This document shows, one piece after another, positions 16,078-24,957 of a stretch of DNA of 49,403 nt (the first letter of the stretch is position 1; each line of letters opens with the position of its first letter). The notes below the pieces were generated by a model. It was not told where the DNA came from, ran no database searches, and was given only the letters and a program-made list of their open reading frames with translations. Source of the DNA: Victivallales bacterium (lineage in GTDB: Bacteria; Verrucomicrobiota; Lentisphaeria; Oligosphaerales; Oligosphaeraceae). The translations under genes and the position numbers were made by a program. The DNA lies in contig JAFZWH010000117.1 in the NCBI GenBank assembly GCA_017617415.1, positions 1-49,403 on the forward strand, written 5' to 3'.

Positions 16078-18390
16078 CTATTCCAGCGGGATTCCGGAGA
16101 CGAAGAGTTCGTCGCCGGGAATCTCAAGGGTGACGGTGCCGCCGATGCATTCCGGAGTCTCCTCGCGTTGTTGGCGCACCCACTTCCCGCATGGCAACGG
16201 GTTCTCCTCCAGGCATTTGGAATAGATCGTGACTTTCACGGACTCGGCGGAGCAGTTGCGAATCACCCAGCGGCCCAGGCCGCGGATTACCACGAGATCA
16301 TCCGAATCGCAGGTGAAGAGCACCTCCCCATTCAGAGAGACTTTGCGTACATGGTCAGCAATGAAGTCGCCGCCGGCCATCCACGCCCAAACGCCGTCGC
16401 GGGCAATGCCCTCAATGGTGAATCTGCCGTGGGTCTGAGTAGTAAAATCGAGGTTCTCGGCGGGTACGTCGTCCTTCTTCACGGCAGGGCCATAGACTCT
16501 TCCATAATCCTGGCTTTTTCGCGTGGCTGGCGGATTCCAGAAGACCACTCCGTCATCCCACTGGGAAATCGCGATGCTCTTTGGACGGTCGTGGCGGCGC
16601 AAAAGCGTGCCCTCGACATGGCGGATCACACGCTGGCAGGCAGTTTCGGTGTAGATGTCCAGGTCCTGCCCCTTGTCTTCGCCCCACTTCGGCCAGTAGG
16701 AACTGATGAGTCCGCCTTGGACTATCCACAACTTTCGGAAGTATGGGGAATAATGGGAATTGAAGGTATTGTTGACGAGGCAGTCACCGTAGACCATTTC
16801 CCAGATGGGCAGTGTATTAGGAGAATTCCCGTTGGCTCCAGTGGCCAGGTCCATGTAGGGCAAAAGGGTTTCGGTACGTCCCTCGGCCATGACCGGGCCG
16901 GCGATGATCTTGCGAATGCTTCGCATCTGGTGAATCTTGGCCTGCTGGTAACCGTTTGCATAGTGCCCATAGGGGTTGCCGGGGCTGTTGTCTTTCGCAA
17001 AACCATGTGCGAGGCAGTCTAGGTAGATGCCAGCGTGGTCGCTCTTGGAACTGATGCGCTGCACGGTGGGCCGCTCGCGCTCGAAGGAGCGTGCCAGATT
17101 CGTGATGACCTGACGGATGTTCGCGTATTTCCAGTTCATGTAGGGGCTGCCGTCCTGCGTGGCCATGTAGCGTGGACGGACCTCCTCCGGCATGTTGAAG
17201 ATGGCCCACTGGACGGTGTTCATATGCGGCAGGAAGGTGAAGCCCTGGCGGATGCACTCTGCTTTGAACTTCTCGAAGTCGCCCATGTGCTTCTCGACTG
17301 GAAAGTACTCCGGGAAGTGCGCGTCGAAACGCCGGCCGCTCCAGATGGGAAGCCACCAGCCGGGGTTAATGCCGTAGAGCCGCTCGTGGCGGGCGAACAT
17401 CATCAGGTCCTCTTCATAGTAGGGTTCGAGTTTCACAAAGGGGTTTTGCTCCGGGTCGTCGATATAATCCCATGGCGCGTCGTCCGCTGTCTGGCGGTGC
17501 GACTGGCCGGCGGGATAACTGTCGAAACGGCAAAGGCCGTCGGTCAGGATGCGGTCTAACGACGGGCGTTCGGCGAGTTTGTCGGCAATCTTTTTCCTCG
17601 CCCAGGGCTGTTGCCTCGCCCATTCGCCGTACTTGTGTGCCATGTCGTTGTAGTCACCGCTGGGGATGATGCGCAGCACGACGCTGTAGATGGGATCCCA
17701 GAAGTCGCCGGGAGCCAAGGCGATATATTCCGATATAGCATAGGCAAGGATGTCGTCCTTCGCGGAGAAACTGTGGGACTTGACATACGCCTCCGTGTCA
17801 TCGGTGTAGAAGAGTAGCGCGTCATCGCCGATACGGAAGCCGGAGAATTGCATTTCCATGTAGCCCGGGTACATCACCTCAAAATCTTTCATCGTGCGCA
17901 AGGGCGTGAGGAGTGATTCCAAACCGGTGTTCTTGCAAACGAGGAGGTAATCCTGGTCGCTCCGGGTCTTCAGGCGGAATTCGTTGGGGAAACGCAGGTC
18001 GTCCAACCGCACCGTGGTTTCGTTTTCCACGCCACAGGTGAAGGCGAAGCCATCTTGTTCAGGAAGAGGCCGGATACTGGCGACCACAGCGGGAAGTCCC
18101 TCCTGCTCCCAACGGAAAGTCGTCTCGCCACCGCCATAGCTCACGAAGGGCGGGGTGGCATATTGCCGAGAGGTGAATTCGCCGCCCTTGTAGGTCAGCG
18201 TCCATGCCGGACCGTCCGCACGGTTGTCTAGCATCCCAATGCCGTCCTTGCGCATGTCCAGAAGCACACCTTTTTCGGAGAAGATTGCTTCAAGGCGGTT
18301 GCCGCTCTTGACAACAACGACCCCTTCAGCAAAAAGGGCAATGGACAAGACAATGAAACTTAACGGAATAAAGAAAGCAGGTCTTTTCAT
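16078..18390 (-). CDS. Secreted DUF6259-like putative glycoside hydrolase
   Basis: A 770-residue protein from ATG at 18390. Residues 1-21 are a Sec signal peptide ending near FAEG. An N-terminal beta-sandwich region (about 25-250) is followed by a TIM-barrel-like region with WWLPIWSGR, FLPHMNTVQW, IYLDCLAHGF and MAEGRTE, then a C-terminal beta domain. This layout resembles DUF6259 proteins and, more distantly, GH101-type enzymes. The Asp in YLDC and the Glu in AEGRTE are candidate catalytic residues. Substrate is unknown. The start overlaps the stop of the GH42-like gene (ATGA), making it the last gene of the amino-sugar operon and its only exported product. Confidence 0.75.
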   Translation of the reverse strand: MKRPAFFIPLSFIVLSIALFAEGVVVVKSGNRLEAIFSEKGVLLDMRKDGIGMLDNRADGPAWTLTYKGGEFTSRQYATPPFVSYGGGETTFRWEQEGLPAVVASIRPLPEQDGFAFTCGVENETTVRLDDLRFPNEFRLKTRSDQDYLLVCKNTGLESLLTPLRTMKDFEVMYPGYMEMQFSGFRIGDDALLFYTDDTEAYVKSHSFSAKDDILAYAISEYIALAPGDFWDPIYSVVLRIIPSGDYNDMAHKYGEWARQQPWARKKIADKLAERPSLDRILTDGLCRFDSYPAGQSHRQTADDAPWDYIDDPEQNPFVKLEPYYEEDLMMFARHERLYGINPGWWLPIWSGRRFDAHFPEYFPVEKHMGDFEKFKAECIRQGFTFLPHMNTVQWAIFNMPEEVRPRYMATQDGSPYMNWKYANIRQVITNLARSFERERPTVQRISSKSDHAGIYLDCLAHGFAKDNSPGNPYGHYANGYQQAKIHQMRSIRKIIAGPVMAEGRTETLLPYMDLATGANGNSPNTLPIWEMVYGDCLVNNTFNSHYSPYFRKLWIVQGGLISSYWPKWGEDKGQDLDIYTETACQRVIRHVEGTLLRRHDRPKSIAISQWDDGVVFWNPPATRKSQDYGRVYGPAVKKDDVPAENLDFTTQTHGRFTIEGIARDGVWAWMAGGDFIADHVRKVSLNGEVLFTCDSDDLVVIRGLGRWVIRNCSAESVKVTIYSKCLEENPLPCGKWVRQQREETPECIGGTVTLEIPGDELFVSGIPLE

Positions 18391-20426
18391 GGGGTTGTTT
18401 CGCGTGAGGAAAGGCGTTCGTTAGGATACTGTCTTGCTTCCAGGAGGACGTAATACTCGAAAAGGGGAAGTTCGCCGCTAGCGGGCAGGGCGACTTCCTT
18501 GCCGTCGATGACTTTGCTGACAATCCCGAAGCCATCCGGGAGCGTCCAGCGAAGCCGTGAATGGACCACCTCCACGCCGAAATCGCGGAGAAGCAGCACA
18601 CGTCGTTTGCAGTCCGCACTGGCAAAGAGGTCGCAACTGACATATTCGTGCTCACCGACATGTCCGCGATGGTCGCCATGGAACTCCACGCCGCTGTCCG
18701 CTTTCAGCAGGTTATGGAAGAGTTGTTTCCACATCGCGACGACACCTTGGTGGCGGTAGTTCTCGAAGCCGGAGACGGCTGTCCAGCATCCGATGAAAAT
18801 CACATTGCCTTGGCGGACCACTGCGCCTGCGCCAGTGCTGTAGGCCAGAAGCGTTTCGCCCTTGCAGGTGTGCTTGCGCCCATCAACGGGCACGGGGAAA
18901 AACCATGCGTCATCCGGCGAACCGGATGTCGTCACGTATTCGGCTTCGCATTCGCGGACTGTTGTCAATCCACATGCTTCCAGAAGCGTGGACGCGCAGA
19001 TTCCAAGGACCACGGCTTTCCCTCCACGTGAGAGGAAGGCACGGAGGCGCACCGCGTCGGCATCGTCGAAGTGCTTGACGGCATCGAAGACCAAGCATGT
19101 GATGTGCGTGGCGTCTTCGGGAATCTGTGCGGTGAACATGGTCGGCAGCGCGGCAGCCTGGAGGCTCTCGTAGAGCGAGAAGAGGTGCTCGCGGTAGTAG
19201 CTGGTATAGCAATAGTCGCGCTCCAGGTTTTCGCGATAGAAGATGGCGCACTGCGCGTACTGGCGCGTGCCCTCCAAGACAACGCCGATTTGGCTGGCGA
19301 AGTCCATTCCACGAACGACCGCCTTCCGTCGTCCGGCAAGGGTGTCCGGATTGGAGTAGCAGCGAAAGACCGGTGCGCCGGGGTTGAGTTCCTTATTCCA
19401 GGGCGGCAGTTCCTTGGCCATGAAGCCGTAGCAGAAGAAACTGACACCCCAGGGGGACAGCGTGGAGAGAATCCAGTCGATGGCGCGCTTCGGTGTCAGT
19501 TCCGGAAGTTTTCCTGCATTCGTCTCGTGGTACCAGTGGGTGTCCGCGACTACCGGATGTCTGGTGAGCGCCTGCAACAATTCGATTTCGAGTTTGAACT
19601 GGCGGGGGTGGTTTCCCAGCGGTGGATGGACCTGGAGATTGAGGAGGTCAAGTTCCTCCACCTGCGTGATGAGTTCAAGGTTCCTGGACAACGTGTAGCC
19701 GTGCGGCTCGTGGTGTCCCACGCAGCTGATCATGCTCAACGGATAATGCATCAACGGCAGATGGAATTTCTGCTTCAGGTGGCGGGCAATCCGGCGGTAC
19801 ATTTGTAGGAACAACCCCTCCAGGAAATCATTGGTCTTTGCACGAAGTGCCGGACTGGCACGCAGTTCCTCCGGAGACGGCAGCGCGGAGCCGAATTGTT
19901 CCCGGTAGGCCTGCTCCGTGTAACGGTCATAACTCAAACATACGCCGTTCTCGGCGGGCATGCAGAGGCCCTGGAGACTTGGATGGCCGCCAAATTTTCC
20001 AACGAGTGCCTCGTATTTGGCGATTGCAAAATCTGCCGTGATGGGCGCGGCGGGAGACAGCCCCAGACGTCCATAGCGGGCGTTCTCACCGTCGAAAGAG
20101 TACCATTTTGCATCTGGATTGGCCTCCACGAAGGCATCGTGGATGACGCCGCATTCGGGCAGAAAGGCCATCCCCGCGCGGTCAGCCGCCAGGAATGTCT
20201 CCTCCAAGGGATCGCGCGGACAGCCTTGCCAGTAGGAACTGCGGGGGTAGTCGGGATGAAGCCAGACGATGCCGTCCAAGCAGTTCCAGGTCTCCAGCCA
20301 TGCAGCGTAGTCGAAGTGCAGCCGCTTCATGTCGGCGAAGGCCTCCTCCGCATAGCCATCGGGGAAAGTCTCCGGGGTGCGGATCAGGAAGAGAGTGCCA
20401 TTCTTAAATCGGGAAAAATCGAGCAT
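18387..20426 (-). CDS. GH42-like putative glycoside hydrolase with GATase-like domain
   Basis: A 679-residue protein from ATG at 20426. Starts further upstream would lie inside the preceding gene. The first 400 residues look like a GH42-type TIM barrel: E159 in PAENG is placed as acid/base and E301 in WYHETNAG as nucleophile. Residues about 430-560 (ALPTMF, then HITCLVFDA and LRAFLSRGGKAVVLG) resemble the class-I glutamine amidotransferase-like trimerisation domain of GH42 enzymes. There is no signal peptide, so it should act in the cytoplasm. It starts one base after the NanE-MurQ stop. Within this operon it may liberate an N-acetylated or lactyl sugar from an imported oligosaccharide; that is inference. 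Confidence 0.7.
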   Translation of the reverse strand: MLDFSRFKNGTLFLIRTPETFPDGYAEEAFADMKRLHFDYAAWLETWNCLDGIVWLHPDYPRSSYWQGCPRDPLEETFLAADRAGMAFLPECGVIHDAFVEANPDAKWYSFDGENARYGRLGLSPAAPITADFAIAKYEALVGKFGGHPSLQGLCMPAENGVCLSYDRYTEQAYREQFGSALPSPEELRASPALRAKTNDFLEGLFLQMYRRIARHLKQKFHLPLMHYPLSMISCVGHHEPHGYTLSRNLELITQVEELDLLNLQVHPPLGNHPRQFKLEIELLQALTRHPVVADTHWYHETNAGKLPELTPKRAIDWILSTLSPWGVSFFCYGFMAKELPPWNKELNPGAPVFRCYSNPDTLAGRRKAVVRGMDFASQIGVVLEGTRQYAQCAIFYRENLERDYCYTSYYREHLFSLYESLQAAALPTMFTAQIPEDATHITCLVFDAVKHFDDADAVRLRAFLSRGGKAVVLGICASTLLEACGLTTVRECEAEYVTTSGSPDDAWFFPVPVDGRKHTCKGETLLAYSTGAGAVVRQGNVIFIGCWTAVSGFENYRHQGVVAMWKQLFHNLLKADSGVEFHGDHRGHVGEHEYVSCDLFASADCKRRVLLLRDFGVEVVHSRLRWTLPDGFGIVSKVIDGKEVALPASGELPLFEYYVLLEARQYPNERLSSRETTP

Positions 20427-20427
20427 G

Positions 20428-21975
20428 CTATAATGCTGAACAAGAATCCGGCGTGGTGGACAGCCTTCCCCCCTTCGCCTGTGCGCACAGATGCTGGATG
20501 GCGGTGCGAATCTGCCAACTGTCCAGTTCCAGCTGCAGGGTGGCTTGTTCAACGGTGACTCCGCAGACCTGCCCCACGATGAATTTCGCCCGCTCGCGCA
20601 ATTTGTGGTTGGTGGGCTTCATCGAGGTCATGAAATTCCCGGTCACATGTCCGGTCCTGACCATCGCAATGGTGGAAATCATGTTGAGCGCCATCTTCTG
20701 CGCAGTGCCGGCCTTCATCCGGGTCGATCCGCAGATGACCTCTGGGCCGGTCTCCAGCTGTACGGTGATGTCGGCGATCTCCGCCATCTGGCTTCCGGGA
20801 TTGTTGACGATTGCGGCGGTGGCGGCACCCAGTTTGTGCGCTTCGGCAAGCGCCCCGAGCACAAAGGAGGCATTTCCATTGGCACTGAGGCCAATCACCG
20901 TGTCGCGTGGAGTGACGCCGCGTGACCGCATTGCCACCACGCCGCGCTCGAAGTTGTCCTCGGCGTCTTCAGCCGGATGGAATACCGCTGCTTCTCCGCC
21001 CGCCATCACGGTCTGGACCGTCTCCGGGGGGACGCCGTAGGTCGGCGGGCATTCCGCCGCATCCTGCACGGCCAGGCGTCCGCTAGTTCCCGCCCCCACG
21101 TAGATGAGTCGGCCACCCAGTTGGAAATGTTTGGCGACGGTTTCGGCGACCGCCGCGATTTCCGGTAGCGCCCGCCCGACGGCGGGGGCGACTGTCAGGT
21201 CTGCCTGGTGGATGGCCTCGGCCATCTCCAGCGTGGAACGGCAGTCCAGGTCGCGTGTCGCTTCATTGACGGCCTCGGTCCCCCCTGCCTGACATGCTGC
21301 CGCGGCGTGGGACAGGAAATAGCGCGTGATGAATTCCGGATTCGTGATGCTTTTGCCAATCACCACAGCAAAGGCACCGGCACGGAAGCCCGCCGCCAAG
21401 TCGTCCGGAGTGCAATAGCGTCCTTCGGCGACAACCGGCGTAGGGACTGCCTTGGCCAGTCTCCGAACCAACGCCAGGTCCGGGAACGCCGGATGTGGTT
21501 CGGGCGTCGTGTAGCCGGAGAGCGTGGTGGAGAGCAGGTCCGCTCCGGCTGCGGCTGCGGCCACGCCTTCCTCGAAGGTTGCGATGTCCGCCATCACCGG
21601 CACTCCGAGTTCGCGTTTGACCTGCTGGATCAATTCGGCCGCGTTCAGGCCTCCCGGATGCGGGCGGTCTGTCGCGTCCAGCGCGACAATCTGCGCACCG
21701 GCTTTGACCACGGCGCGAGCGTGTTCCAGCGTCGGAGTGATGAAGGGCACGCTCCAGGAACGCGCTTCCTTGTTGAGGCCGATGATGGGTAGGCTCACCT
21801 TGGCGCGGATGGCGGTGATGTCCTCCACGCCGTTTGCGCGGATGGCGGCCGCGCCGCCCTTCTGGGCGGCTAGCGCCATGCGTGCCATGGTTTCGGAGGA
21901 GCGCAAGGCGTTGTCCTCCAGTGCCTGGCAGGAGACAATCAACTTTCCCTTCAGTGATTCAATCAATGTATTCAT
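20428..21975 (-). CDS. murQ: Fusion of N-acetylmannosamine-6-P 2-epimerase (NanE) and MurNAc-6-P etherase (MurQ)
   Basis: A 515-residue single frame from ATG at 21975; a GTG at 21984 is possible. Residues 1-230 are NanE: KGKLIVSCQA, GLNKE with catalytic K69, ALDAT, and VVAEGR with E184. Residues 233-515 are MurQ: NEATRDLD, YVGAGTSGR, DAAECPPTYG with E308 (equivalent of E. coli E83), AEDAED with E339 (near E. coli E114), and GSTRMKAGTAQK. NanE turns ManNAc-6-P into GlcNAc-6-P, and MurQ cleaves MurNAc-6-P to GlcNAc-6-P and D-lactate, so both halves make the same product. All key residues are present in both. The start overlaps the kinase gene by 17 bases. Confidence 0.92.
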   Translation of the reverse strand: MNTLIESLKGKLIVSCQALEDNALRSSETMARMALAAQKGGAAAIRANGVEDITAIRAKVSLPIIGLNKEARSWSVPFITPTLEHARAVVKAGAQIVALDATDRPHPGGLNAAELIQQVKRELGVPVMADIATFEEGVAAAAAGADLLSTTLSGYTTPEPHPAFPDLALVRRLAKAVPTPVVAEGRYCTPDDLAAGFRAGAFAVVIGKSITNPEFITRYFLSHAAAACQAGGTEAVNEATRDLDCRSTLEMAEAIHQADLTVAPAVGRALPEIAAVAETVAKHFQLGGRLIYVGAGTSGRLAVQDAAECPPTYGVPPETVQTVMAGGEAAVFHPAEDAEDNFERGVVAMRSRGVTPRDTVIGLSANGNASFVLGALAEAHKLGAATAAIVNNPGSQMAEIADITVQLETGPEVICGSTRMKAGTAQKMALNMISTIAMVRTGHVTGNFMTSMKPTNHKLRERAKFIVGQVCGVTVEQATLQLELDSWQIRTAIQHLCAQAKGGRLSTTPDSCSAL

Positions 21976-22897
21976 CAGTTTCACGACTCAGGTGCAGGGC
22001 GTATTCGCACGCCGCATCGATGATTTGAAATGGCTCGTAGCAGAAATGATGCTCGGGGCGGAGCGTACGCAGAGCCTCGTCGCATAGCGTCTGGAAGAGT
22101 TTGCCGAGCCGGAAGAAGCCGCCCAGCGCCAGGACGGCGTCCCGTCTGCCCCATGGATGCGGCGGCGTCACCGTCGCGGCCAGGTGGGCGATTTCTGCCG
22201 CGGCCTCGCGCAGAAGTCCCATCGCGAGAACATCCCCGCTGGCCGCGAGGGCGGCGATGCGCGGTGCTTCCGCCGCGATGGCCGTACGGGTGAGGTTGTT
22301 TACTGCGTCCTTGAAGGCCATGCGTTCTGCAAACGAACATCCCGGCTTCGGACGCGTCAGTCCAGGGAAGCAGCCCGGCAGGATAGAGGGGCCTTCGTCG
22401 GCATCCACGGCGGAGAGGATGCGTTTTAGCGCGGCGACACCCAAACCGCCTCCCGAACCCTCGTCGCCATAGACGGGACCCCAGCCGCCAGCTAGCCGTG
22501 CGGGTGCACCCTCCGCGAATTGACCGAAAGCCACGCTGCCAGTGCCGCAGAGACAGGCGGCGGCCGCATGGTGCCGCTGGGCGCAGAAGAGCACCATGCG
22601 TCCGGTGGACTCGCGCTCGACGACGATGCGAGCGGCCGGGAAGATGTCCCGCAGGGCCGTTTCTACCTCGGCGGTGTTCGGGCCGCCCAGAGAACAGAAG
22701 ACCATTAATGGCTTGAAGTCCACGCCCAGCCGCTCCGTGCCCAGGCTCAGGAACTCCGCCACGGGCAGCAGTCCGGAATGCAGCGCAGCCGTCCCCGGGG
22801 CGCTTGACCGGGCAAGCCTTTTGCCGGTGTCCCCCAGAAGAACAAAATCGCTCTTGCTGCCGCCTGAATCAATGGTCAAGATCGGCCTGTCCGGCAT
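21959..22897 (-). CDS. BadF/BadG-type amino-sugar kinase (GlcNAc/MurNAc kinase-like)
   Basis: A 312-residue ASKHA-fold kinase from ATG at 22897. It has phosphate-1 motif DSGGSKSD (residues 10-17), LCGTGSVAFG, GGWGPVYGDEGSGG and the late LALGGFF adenosine-type motif. The family includes mammalian-type N-acetylglucosamine kinase and MurK of Clostridium acetobutylicum, which phosphorylates both MurNAc and GlcNAc and lies next to murQ. Its place directly before a MurQ/NanE gene makes phosphorylation of MurNAc, GlcNAc or ManNAc the likely role. This would replace PTS phosphorylation, as no PTS gene is nearby. It overlaps the regulator by 29 bases and the fusion gene by 17. Confidence 0.88.
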   Translation of the reverse strand: MPDRPILTIDSGGSKSDFVLLGDTGKRLARSSAPGTAALHSGLLPVAEFLSLGTERLGVDFKPLMVFCSLGGPNTAEVETALRDIFPAARIVVERESTGRMVLFCAQRHHAAAACLCGTGSVAFGQFAEGAPARLAGGWGPVYGDEGSGGGLGVAALKRILSAVDADEGPSILPGCFPGLTRPKPGCSFAERMAFKDAVNNLTRTAIAAEAPRIAALAASGDVLAMGLLREAAAEIAHLAATVTPPHPWGRRDAVLALGGFFRLGKLFQTLCDEALRTLRPEHHFCYEPFQIIDAACEYALHLSRETDEYID

Positions 22898-23729
22898 AAC
22901 TCTGCTCCAGGTAATTCCATGTCTTGTCCTTGTCCTGCATGCTATAGCGGATGGCCAGATAGTCCACGAGCACCGACTGGGCGACGCGCGAGGTCATCGC
23001 ACCTAGCCGGATTGGCAGTTCGCCGCGATTTTCAGTGTGGATTGCCACATCGGCAAGCCGCGCAAGCGTGCTGTTGGGGAAAGAAACGATGGCGACGATG
23101 AAGACCTTGCGTTTCCGGGCGGCCCCCACGACGGAGAGAATTCCTGCCGTTTCGCCGGAGTTGGAGAAGCAGATGAGCACATCCTTTTCTCCAAGATAGC
23201 CGACGAAGGTGTTCCAAAGTTCAAAGTCCCGGTAGAAGATGGTTGGCACCCCTTGCCTTGCCAGTTTGACCTGCAGGTCTTCGGCGGCCAGCGCGGAAGT
23301 GCCGGCACCGCAAATCATCACTCGCCCGGCCGCGTAAATCCGGCCAAGCACCGTGTCGAGCGCGGCCGGGTCAAGACCATGCAGCGTAGCCCGTAACGAC
23401 TCGAAGTACAGCTTGAGCAATGCCTCGGTGACACGGTTGCCCTCGCTCGTGTCCTCCGAGGCTGCCGGCAAGTCGAACTCTTGCCAGATTGCCTCGGATT
23501 GCCGGGCCACGGCAATCTTGAGTTCCGCAAAGCCGGAATACCCCAGCTGCTGGGCAAAGCGCACCACCGTGGTTTGTTCGCATTCGCATCGGGCCGCGAA
23601 CTCTGCCACGCTTAGCCCGACGACCTCCAGCGGGGCGCTCAACAGTTCATCCGCAATCCGGCGCTTCTTGCTTTTGAGCGAGGAATAGAGGCGGTTGATG
23701 GCATCGCGGTAATTCTGCAAAGGCGGCAT
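22869..23729 (-). CDS. RpiR/MurR-family transcriptional regulator
   Basis: A 286-residue protein from ATG at 23729 with a strong ribosome site (AAGGAG, 6 bases upstream). Residues 1-75 are the RpiR helix-turn-helix (LSVAEFAARCECEQTTVVRFAQQLG). Residues about 120-250 are a SIS sugar-phosphate domain with ICGAGTSALAA and CFSNSGET. RpiR proteins such as MurR sense sugar phosphates, here probably MurNAc-6-P, GlcNAc-6-P or ManNAc-6-P. It is the first gene of the operon and may repress itself. Two kinds of repeated box lie just upstream (23744-23813). Confidence 0.92.
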   Translation of the reverse strand: MPPLQNYRDAINRLYSSLKSKKRRIADELLSAPLEVVGLSVAEFAARCECEQTTVVRFAQQLGYSGFAELKIAVARQSEAIWQEFDLPAASEDTSEGNRVTEALLKLYFESLRATLHGLDPAALDTVLGRIYAAGRVMICGAGTSALAAEDLQVKLARQGVPTIFYRDFELWNTFVGYLGEKDVLICFSNSGETAGILSVVGAARKRKVFIVAIVSFPNSTLARLADVAIHTENRGELPIRLGAMTSRVAQSVLVDYLAIRYSMQDKDKTWNYLEQSYAGQADLDH

Positions 23730-23743
23730 TGAATCTCCTTATT

Positions 23744-23788
23744 ACGGGAAAGTTGAGGAAAAAACAAGAAACTTTGGTGCTTTCCCGT
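23744..23788. promoter_or_regulatory. Inverted pair of ACGGGAAAG boxes upstream of rpiR
   Basis: ACGGGAAAG (23744-23752) and its reverse complement CTTTCCCGT (23780-23788) are separated by 27 bp, starting 15 bp upstream of the rpiR start codon. The same box lies between -35 and -10 of the pseudopilin promoter (24759-24767). This is a candidate operator for the RpiR protein. Confidence 0.55.
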
Positions 23789-23813
23789 TAAGGTAATCCA
23801 TTTTTGGTGCTTT
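23773..23813. repeat. Direct repeats TTTGGTGCTTT, 30 bp apart
   Basis: TTTGGTGCTTT occurs at 23773-23783 and 23803-23813 (AAAGCACCAAA on the transcribed strand). The first copy overlaps one ACGGGAAAG box by four bases. The period is about three helical turns, suggesting a second protein-binding pair or part of a compound operator. Confidence 0.5.
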
Positions 23814-23846
23814 GAAGAGTGTTTTATGCAAACATGCTGAAAAAAG

Positions 23847-24665
23847 TCACGGCCAGCCGAACTGGCTTCGTGGGAACCAGCACAACGCGGTCTCCTCATA
23901 TTCGGGCTTCGGGGAAAGCTTGGCCATGCGGGCGCCAGCCGGAATGGTCTCGACATGCCCGTCACCAAGGGCGACATTCAAGCGCCCGTCATGGTGGAAC
24001 CATTCTAGCCAGACGTTGCCGGTGAGCATGATGTTCGGATGGATATACTGGTAGGCACTCCAGGAACTGTTGTTCGAGGTGTCAAGATAGGTCACGAAAC
24101 GAGAGGGCCGCTGCTGGGCAGACCACATCTTCCAGTCGCAGTCGATATACCAGACCGCACCTTTTGTCGGCCCCACAGAAGCAAAGGTGGTTTGTCCGCC
24201 GTTGGTCACCCACATAGTGTGATGATAGCCGGAAGCAACGCTGGAATTGTAGCCGACATTCCCGCTGATGCGTTTCTTGACCGGTAGCGAGGGACACAGC
24301 ATCACACGCTTCCAGGCATCGTTTTTTTTGTCGATGTTGTTCTGGGTATCCGGCAACTTCACGTCAAAGAAGGGGTCCTTTGCCGACCAGGAAGTCTTGT
24401 TCATAGGAGTACCAGGAAGAATCGGATTCACCATGTACCAGACCACTTCGCCCCAATCGCCACACCAGACAGGCGGACTGAAACCGTTTTCGTCGTCCGC
24501 GTAAAGCAGGGCACCCAGAGTAATCTGCTTCAGGTTGTTAATACATTGTACGCACCGTGCCTTCTCACGTGCTTTGGAGAGAGCTGGTAAAAGCATCGAG
24601 GCCAGGATTGCGATGATGGCAATTACGACAAGCAATTCAATGAGAGTGAATGAGTTGCGCTTCAT
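23847..24665 (-). CDS. Type-IV-prepilin-like (DUF1559/H-X9-DG) protein
   Basis: A 272-residue protein from ATG at 24665. The N-terminus is a classic prepilin leader: MKRNS then [20 protein letters not shown], with processing expected before F6 and Glu at mature position 5. The C-terminus has the H-X9-DG motif (H225, D235-G236) seen in very large paralogous sets in Lentisphaerota and Planctomycetota. Such proteins probably assemble in a pseudopilus or surface complex used in glycan uptake, but the role is not proven. It lies 117 bp upstream of the RpiR operon on the same strand, has its own strong promoter, and shares a sequence box with the rpiR upstream region. Confidence 0.9.
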   Translation of the reverse strand: MKRNSFTLIELLVVIAIIAILASMLLPALSKAREKARCVQCINNLKQITLGALLYADDENGFSPPVWCGDWGEVVWYMVNPILPGTPMNKTSWSAKDPFFDVKLPDTQNNIDKKNDAWKRVMLCPSLPVKKRISGNVGYNSSVASGYHHTMWVTNGGQTTFASVGPTKGAVWYIDCDWKMWSAQQRPSRFVTYLDTSNNSSWSAYQYIHPNIMLTGNVWLEWFHHDGRLNVALGDGHVETIPAGARMAKLSPKPEYEETALCWFPRSQFGWP

Positions 24666-24746
24666 TTTGGGAGTCCTTTCCTGAATGTTTAGGGTATTGT
24701 TGTGTTTTTGGGTTTGTTGTGTTATTAAAAAAAGATACTACATATA

Positions 24747-24774
24747 ATTATAAACAATCTTTCCCGTTTTTCAA
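24747..24774 (-). promoter_or_regulatory. Promoter of the pseudopilin gene
   Basis: Minus-strand TTGAAA (24774-24769), a 16-bp spacer, and TATAAT (24752-24747). The spacer contains ACGGGAAAG (24767-24759), so a protein binding this box would block or alter RNA polymerase access. The leader to the ATG is about 75 nt. Confidence 0.7.
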
Positions 24775-24957
24775 GCATTTTTAGTGTTTTTTAAAAAAAT
24801 AAGCAATAAAAATGTTTTTTTGCCGTATCTCCTATTCTCGTGAAACTATATTGGCAACGATACATCTCCGGCGTGTTATCGGCAGGGCGTGTGTCTTTTC
24901 CTGACTGCGAGCATTGGGTTATACTATGACAGTTAACACGTCAATGGGGAAAATGCA

